A stretch of 54,601 nt of DNA from Pseudomonadota bacterium (GTDB lineage Bacteria > Pseudomonadota > Alphaproteobacteria > Acetobacterales > Acetobacteraceae): NCBI GenBank assembly GCA_021816925.1, contig JAKAWQ010000019.1, forward strand, positions 1 to 54,601. Reading direction: 5' to 3'. Made by a program: the position numbers and the translations under genes. The notes under the pieces were generated by a model. The model made no database searches. It saw only the letters and a program-made list of their open reading frames with translations, and was not told where the DNA came from. Shown in pieces: positions 51,009-54,601 of this stretch. The first letter of the stretch is position 1. Each line of letters opens with the position of its first letter.

Positions 51009-52408
51009 ACAAGACCGTTCTGCACGCGCCCGCGATCGGCCGGCGCGGCCTCATGGGCGCCGGGCTCTCGGCGCTCGCCCTCGGCGCGGACCCGAGGCGG
51101 GCGGCGGCGGCAAGCCGGGTGAACATCGAGTGCGACGCCGGCCAGAACGAGCTGCCCTTCCGCTGGAACGCCGCCGCGCTCGAAACGAAAGAGGGCGTGA
51201 CGCCCAATCTCGTGAGCCTGCCCTTCGTCGGCCAGTACGAAAAACTGGTGACGGATCTCACCGCGCGCTCCTCTGCCTACGACGTGCTGGTCTTCCCGCC
51301 CTATTTCCTCGGCGATTTCCAGGCGCTCGGGTTCCTGCGCGAACTCGACCCCTATTTCTCCCTGCTCGATCCCAGGCTCGCCGACTATCTTCCGGTCTAT
51401 CGTGATCCGGTCATCAAGCGCGCGGGCAAGACCTATGCGCTCATGTTCGACGGCGATCTGTTGCAGCTCAGTTACCGCACCGACCTCTTCAACGATCCCA
51501 AGGAAAAGGCGGCGTTCAAGCAGAAATACGGCCAGGATCTCGCGGTTCCAGCGACCTGGGCGGACTTCATGAAGGTGGCGGAATTCTTCCACCGCCCGCC
51601 CCATCTCTACGGCACCGCGTTCTATGCCGCGCGCGGCTTCTGCTATGCGTGGTTCGTCAACATCTTCGCCGGGCTCGGCGGACACTGGTTCGACGCCAAG
51701 ATGAATCCCGGAATCAAGTCCGCCGCCGGCTACAAGGCGCTCTCACTGCTCGTGGAGATGAAGAAATATGCGCCGCCGAACATCCTGCAGATCGACTATC
51801 CGACGCTCAACCAGGTGTTCCTCGACGGCTCGACGGCGATCGTCGTGCAGTGGGACGATCTGCCGCTCAAATGCGAGAATCCGAAGATGAGCAAGGTGGT
51901 CGGCAAGTCTGGCTTCGCTCCCTGCCCGCAAAGAAGCTACATGCCCTATTCGCGGGTGATGGCGGTCTCTGCCTTCTCGAAGAACCCCAAGGATGCCTAC
52001 AAGCTCGCCGCCTACATGCAGCTCCCCGAGGTCGGGATTACGTATGTCTATGACCCGGAGTGCGGGGAGGATCCGTACCGCGAATCCTATCTCAAGCCGA
52101 GTGCCGTCAAGAACCATCTCGGCCAGCCGACCATGAGCCCCGCCGCAGCGGCGAACTATGTCGATGCCATCCGGGGCGGCCTCAAGGCCGGCTATCCGGA
52201 ACTTAGCATCCCCGGTGCGCCGCGTTATATCGACATCCTCGATCTCTACGTGAACCAGGCGCTGGCCGGCTCGCTTTCGCCCAAGGCTGCGCTCGATGCA
52301 TGCGCCGGCGAATGGGCGGGGATCACGGAGGCCGAGGGGCCCGAGCGCGTCGGCAAGGCGTACGCCGACTGGGTCGCCTCGTTCCGCAAGGTCGGACTCG
52401 CCTACTGA
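51005..52408 (+). CDS. carbohydrate ABC transporter substrate-binding protein (family 1)
   Basis: A 467-residue exported receptor. The N-terminus IGRRGLMGAGLSALALGA is a twin-arginine-type signal, cleaved near AAAA (about 34-37). The mature part is typical of family 1 extracellular binding proteins (YDVLVFPPYFLGDFQALGFL, YALMFDGDLLQLSYRTDLF, VQWDDLPL). It delivers an oligosaccharide, polyol or glycerol-phosphate-like compound; the ligand is not readable. Confidence 0.92.
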   Translation: MNKTVLHAPAIGRRGLMGAGLSALALGADPRRAAAASRVNIECDAGQNELPFRWNAAALETKEGVTPNLVSLPFVGQYEKLVTDLTARSSAYDVLVFPPYFLGDFQALGFLRELDPYFSLLDPRLADYLPVYRDPVIKRAGKTYALMFDGDLLQLSYRTDLFNDPKEKAAFKQKYGQDLAVPATWADFMKVAEFFHRPPHLYGTAFYAARGFCYAWFVNIFAGLGGHWFDAKMNPGIKSAAGYKALSLLVEMKKYAPPNILQIDYPTLNQVFLDGSTAIVVQWDDLPLKCENPKMSKVVGKSGFAPCPQRSYMPYSRVMAVSAFSKNPKDAYKLAAYMQLPEVGITYVYDPECGEDPYRESYLKPSAVKNHLGQPTMSPAAAANYVDAIRGGLKAGYPELSIPGAPRYIDILDLYVNQALAGSLSPKAALDACAGEWAGITEAEGPERVGKAYADWVASFRKVGLAY

Positions 52409-52429
52409 GCCGCGCTCTTGCGCGCAACA

Positions 52430-53326
52430 ATGCCGGCGGCGGCCCTCCTGGCCGCGCGCCGGCGCTTTGCCTGGTGGCTGATGGCGCCGGCGCTGGCCAT
52501 GTTCGCGGCGAACGCGGTCTTTCCGCTCCTCTACGCGCTCGACGTTTCGGTCAGGAACTATCAGCTCCTGATCCCGGTGCCGGCGCGCTTCGTCGGCCTT
52601 GCGAATTATGCGCAAATCTTTTCCGATCCCTTGTTCTGGAGCAGCGTGAAGGTGACGCTCTGGTTCATCGCCGGCGTCGTCTTCCTCGAACTTCCGGCGG
52701 CGCTCGGGCTCGCACTTCTGTTCGCGAGCCTGCCGCGGCGCGCGGGCGTTGCGGTGACGGTCCTGCTGGTGCCGACCATCCTCGCCCCCTCGGTGGTCGG
52801 CTTCCAATGGGCGCAGATCTACAATTACCAGTTCGGGCCGCTCAACTATCTGCTCGGCCTCGCCGGGCTCGGGCATCCGGTTTGGACAGCCAGCCCAACA
52901 CTCGCATTGCCCTCGCTGATCGCGATCGACTTCTGGGAGTGGACGCCCTTCATGGTGCTGCTGTTGTTCGCCGGGCTCTCCGCGGTGCCGCGCGATATCA
53001 TCGAGGCGGCCCGGGTTGACGGCTCATCCTATCCGCAAATCTTCCGGCGCATCATGCTGCCGCTGATGCGCCCGGTGATCGGGATCGCGCTCGTGCTGCG
53101 CGTGCTGATGAGCTTCAAGACGTTCGACATCATCTACATCCTGACCGCCGGCGGGCCGGGTGCGGTGACAGAAAACCTTGCCTATTACACGTATATCCAG
53201 GGCTTCCGCTATTTCAATCTCGGCTATGCGAGCGCGCTCGCGGTCATCCAGCTCATCGTGGTCGCGGCCCTGGCCAATGCCCTGCTCCGACTGGCGCGGC
53301 GGCCCGGCCTTGTGGGGACGGCATGA
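52430..53326 (+). CDS. carbohydrate ABC transporter permease 1 (MalF-like)
   Basis: A 298-residue permease with six hydrophobic segments and the EAA loop (DIIEAARVDGSSYPQIFRRIMLPLM, near 187-211). ATG 52430 is chosen over TTG 52418. It overlaps the second permease by 4 nt. The pair forms the membrane channel. Confidence 0.92.
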   Translation: MPAAALLAARRRFAWWLMAPALAMFAANAVFPLLYALDVSVRNYQLLIPVPARFVGLANYAQIFSDPLFWSSVKVTLWFIAGVVFLELPAALGLALLFASLPRRAGVAVTVLLVPTILAPSVVGFQWAQIYNYQFGPLNYLLGLAGLGHPVWTASPTLALPSLIAIDFWEWTPFMVLLLFAGLSAVPRDIIEAARVDGSSYPQIFRRIMLPLMRPVIGIALVLRVLMSFKTFDIIYILTAGGPGAVTENLAYYTYIQGFRYFNLGYASALAVIQLIVVAALANALLRLARRPGLVGTA

Positions 53327-54153
53327 TCTCCTCGTTCGGCGCGATCCTCCTGCGCGGCGTCAGGGCCGCTTCGGTGATGGTCATCCTGTTCCTTTTCCTC
53401 TGCCCGGTGCTCTGGATGCTGATCACCGCCATCAAGCCGCCGGGACAATGGCTGAACTCGCCGCCCGTCTTCTGGCCGAGCCATATCTATCTCGCCAACT
53501 TCCGCGAGGCGCTGGTGCGCTGGAGCGGGTTCAAGGGGCTGCTCGACAGCCTGGCCGTCGCTTCGGGCGCGACGGCGCTTTCGCTCCTCGTCGGCGTGTT
53601 CGCCGCCTACAGTCTCGGCCGCTTCCGGACCGGCGGGGAGAATCTTTCGTTCGCGATCCTCGGCGTGCTGTTCATGCCGCCCGTGGCGGTCGCCGTGCCG
53701 ATGTATCTCTTCTGGCGCACCTTCGGGTTGCTCGATTCCTTCACGGCGCTGATCCTGCAATATACGGTCTTCAATGTTCCCTTCATCTCATGGGTGCTGA
53801 AGGGCTTCTTCGAGGATATCGATCTCTCGCTGGAGGAGTCGGCGCTGGTCAACGGTGCGACGCGGTGGCAGGCCTTCCTGCACATCGCGGTGCCGCTCGC
53901 GCTGCCGGCGATCGTCGCGGTGGCGCTGCTTTCGTTCATCTTCTCCTGGAACGAGTTCTTTTTCGCCGTGATCCTGACGCGCGCGCGGGTAACGACGCTG
54001 CCGGTGATCCTGCCCACGCTGATGGAAGGCCACGATATCCGCTGGGGTTCGATCGCGGCGATCGCCACCATCGCCGCCGTGCCGGTGATCGCGCTGGCGT
54101 TCGCTCTGCAGCGCTACCTGGTGCGCGGGCTGTCGTTCGGCGTGTTGCGTTAG
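53323..54153 (+). CDS. carbohydrate ABC transporter permease 2 (MalG-like)
   Basis: A 276-residue permease with six hydrophobic segments and EAA loop LSLEESALVNGATRWQAFLHIAVPL (about 168-192). Its stop codon TAG (54151-54153) is the first triplet of the repeat element that follows, so the natural stop may have been replaced. The last residues (RGLSFGVLR) still look like the normal family end. Confidence 0.92.
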   Translation: MISSFGAILLRGVRAASVMVILFLFLCPVLWMLITAIKPPGQWLNSPPVFWPSHIYLANFREALVRWSGFKGLLDSLAVASGATALSLLVGVFAAYSLGRFRTGGENLSFAILGVLFMPPVAVAVPMYLFWRTFGLLDSFTALILQYTVFNVPFISWVLKGFFEDIDLSLEESALVNGATRWQAFLHIAVPLALPAIVAVALLSFIFSWNEFFFAVILTRARVTTLPVILPTLMEGHDIRWGSIAAIATIAAVPVIALAFALQRYLVRGLSFGVLR

Positions 54154-54278
54154 TGTCCTGCGCCCTTCGTTCGCCGCCGCAGGCGGCGAACGAAGGGCGC
54201 AGGACACTGAAAACAAAAAAGAAGTGCCCCAATTCCGGCATTATTCTCGGGATAGAAACTTCGGGATCGGGACACTAG
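54151..54278. repeat. repeat element bearing a 27-bp perfect palindrome, right copy
   Basis: The termini read TAGTGTCC (54151-54158) and GGACACTAG (54270-54278), as in the element at 125-180. The left part holds a perfect hairpin with 27-bp arms (54152-54178 and 54182-54208) and a 3-nt loop. The right 23 nt (54257-54279) match 160-182 with one mismatch. It is not a classical terminator because an A-run, not a T-run, follows on the plus strand. The IS5-type insertion begins at its right edge. Confidence 0.65.
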
Positions 54279-54601
54279 GGCGTGTCGTCAATTCAGCCGA
54301 ATCGTAGCGGCGACGAGGTGGATGGCGGCGAGGAAGTTGCGGGCGGTCTTGTCGTAGCGGGTGGCGATCGCCAGGGACTGCTTGATTTTGCCGAAGAAAT
54401 TTTCGATCAGGTGCCGCTCCTTGTAAAGATGCCGGTCGAAGTCTCGTGGGCAGCTACGGTGGCTCCGGGGTGGAATGACGGCGGCCTTGCCGACGGCGGC
54501 GAGCGGCTTGAGAACCCGTTCGTCGGCATCGAAGCCCTTGTCGGCGATCAGCAGGTCGGCCTGCATACCGGGCAGCAAGTGATCGGCCCCGGTGAGATCG
54601 T
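54278..54601 (-). mobile_element. IS5-family insertion sequence, right end only
   Basis: The right terminus GGGCGTGTCGTCA (54278-54290) adjoins the repeat element, and the transposase reads leftwards from beyond the window. The element has inserted in or next to the CTAG at the end of the repeat. The other end is outside the window, so target duplication cannot be checked. Confidence 0.75.
54288..54601 (-). CDS. IS5-family (IS427-type) transposase, C-terminal part
   Basis: The C-terminal portion of a DDE transposase, about 103 codons visible and open at the window edge. It carries LIADKGFDADERV (second catalytic Asp region) and the family end ERHLIENFFGKIKQSLAIATRYDKTARNFLAAIHL with the catalytic Glu. 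The last residues lie at the terminal repeat. The frame is intact, so the insertion may still be active. Confidence 0.85.
   Translation of the reverse strand, partial: DLTGADHLLPGMQADLLIADKGFDADERVLKPLAAVGKAAVIPPRSHRSCPRDFDRHLYKERHLIENFFGKIKQSLAIATRYDKTARNFLAAIHLVAATIRLN

Noticed and set aside
54152-54208. 27-bp hairpin as a Rho-independent terminator of the sugar ABC operon
   Set aside because: No T-run follows on the plus strand (GAAAACAAAAAAG instead), and the hairpin ends coincide with termini shared with the left-end element. It may still slow polymerase.
1-54601. CRISPR arrays, tRNA and rRNA genes
   Set aside because: No regularly spaced direct repeats, and no cloverleaf or rRNA-like segments were noticed on either strand by eye. 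A covariance-model scan would be decisive.

Overview
GC-rich (roughly two thirds G+C) chromosomal DNA with alphaproteobacterial gene content. The family mix (lipoate-linked sHdr sulfur oxidation, IGDNGGPP-type small protein, WYL/IclR regulators, many ABC importers) suggests a Rhodospirillales/Acetobacteraceae-like or Hyphomicrobium-like sulfur-oxidising heterotroph. The genus cannot be fixed from sequence alone. Genes are tightly packed, with many 1-14 nt overlaps. There is no rRNA, tRNA or CRISPR array that I can see.

The core of the window (about 3.6-20.5 kb) is a sulfur-oxidation locus of the sulfur-oxidising heterodisulfide-reductase-like (sHdr) type. On the minus strand, from 14525 down to 6464, run dsrE, hdrC1, hdrB1, hdrA, a conserved hypothetical, hdrC2, hdrB2, a four-cysteine protein of unknown function, a 158-bp mobile-element remnant, lbpA (lipoyl carrier), dsrE3 and tusA. 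Just upstream lies an ArsR-type regulator with the two cysteines expected of sHdrR. A shared AT-rich motif lies on both sides of that gene. To the right are the dedicated lipoate-assembly genes: gat (minus strand, divergent), then lipS1, lipT, lipS2 and the fused lipoate ligase sLpl(AB) on the plus strand. Together they can make and load the lipoyl cofactor on LbpA, deliver sulfane sulfur via TusA/DsrE and oxidise it on sHdr.

Directly downstream of tusA, on the same strand and almost without gaps, are a luciferase-like flavin oxidoreductase, an NAD-dependent epimerase/dehydratase and an AurF-like diiron protein (6433-3611). This coupled trio is the best candidate for an undescribed extension of the sulfur pathway. 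Further left are a CmtR-like ArsR sensor and a P1B-type metal ATPase with an unusual CSC metal motif and an apparent N-terminal frameshift.

The region 20.5-30.1 kb holds an MFS pump with a divergent WYL regulator around a perfect operator-like palindrome, a serine hydrolase, an IclR regulator, a SelA-like PLP enzyme and an amino-acid-type ABC importer with two tandem binding proteins. The region 30.1-33.0 kb is more accessory-like: an orphan PD-(D/E)XK-like protein, a VapBC-type toxin-antitoxin pair with a perfect operator palindrome, an internally deleted GNAT gene, DUF2630 and a TMEM175-like channel. The region 33.0-38.6 kb has a sugar ABC importer and a PepSY/two-component cassette. The region 38.8-49.7 kb has a ThDP enzyme with a GNAT, a truncated binding-protein/EAL hybrid, a peroxiredoxin, arsM/arsR, a CBS protein, an enoyl-CoA hydratase/CoA-ligase pair, an LolA-like protein, an Nramp-like transporter and a quinone oxidoreductase. 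The region 49.9-54.15 kb is a complete CUT1-type sugar ABC importer. The right end is an IS5-family insertion next to a repeat-bearing element whose terminal sequence also occurs at the left end of the window.
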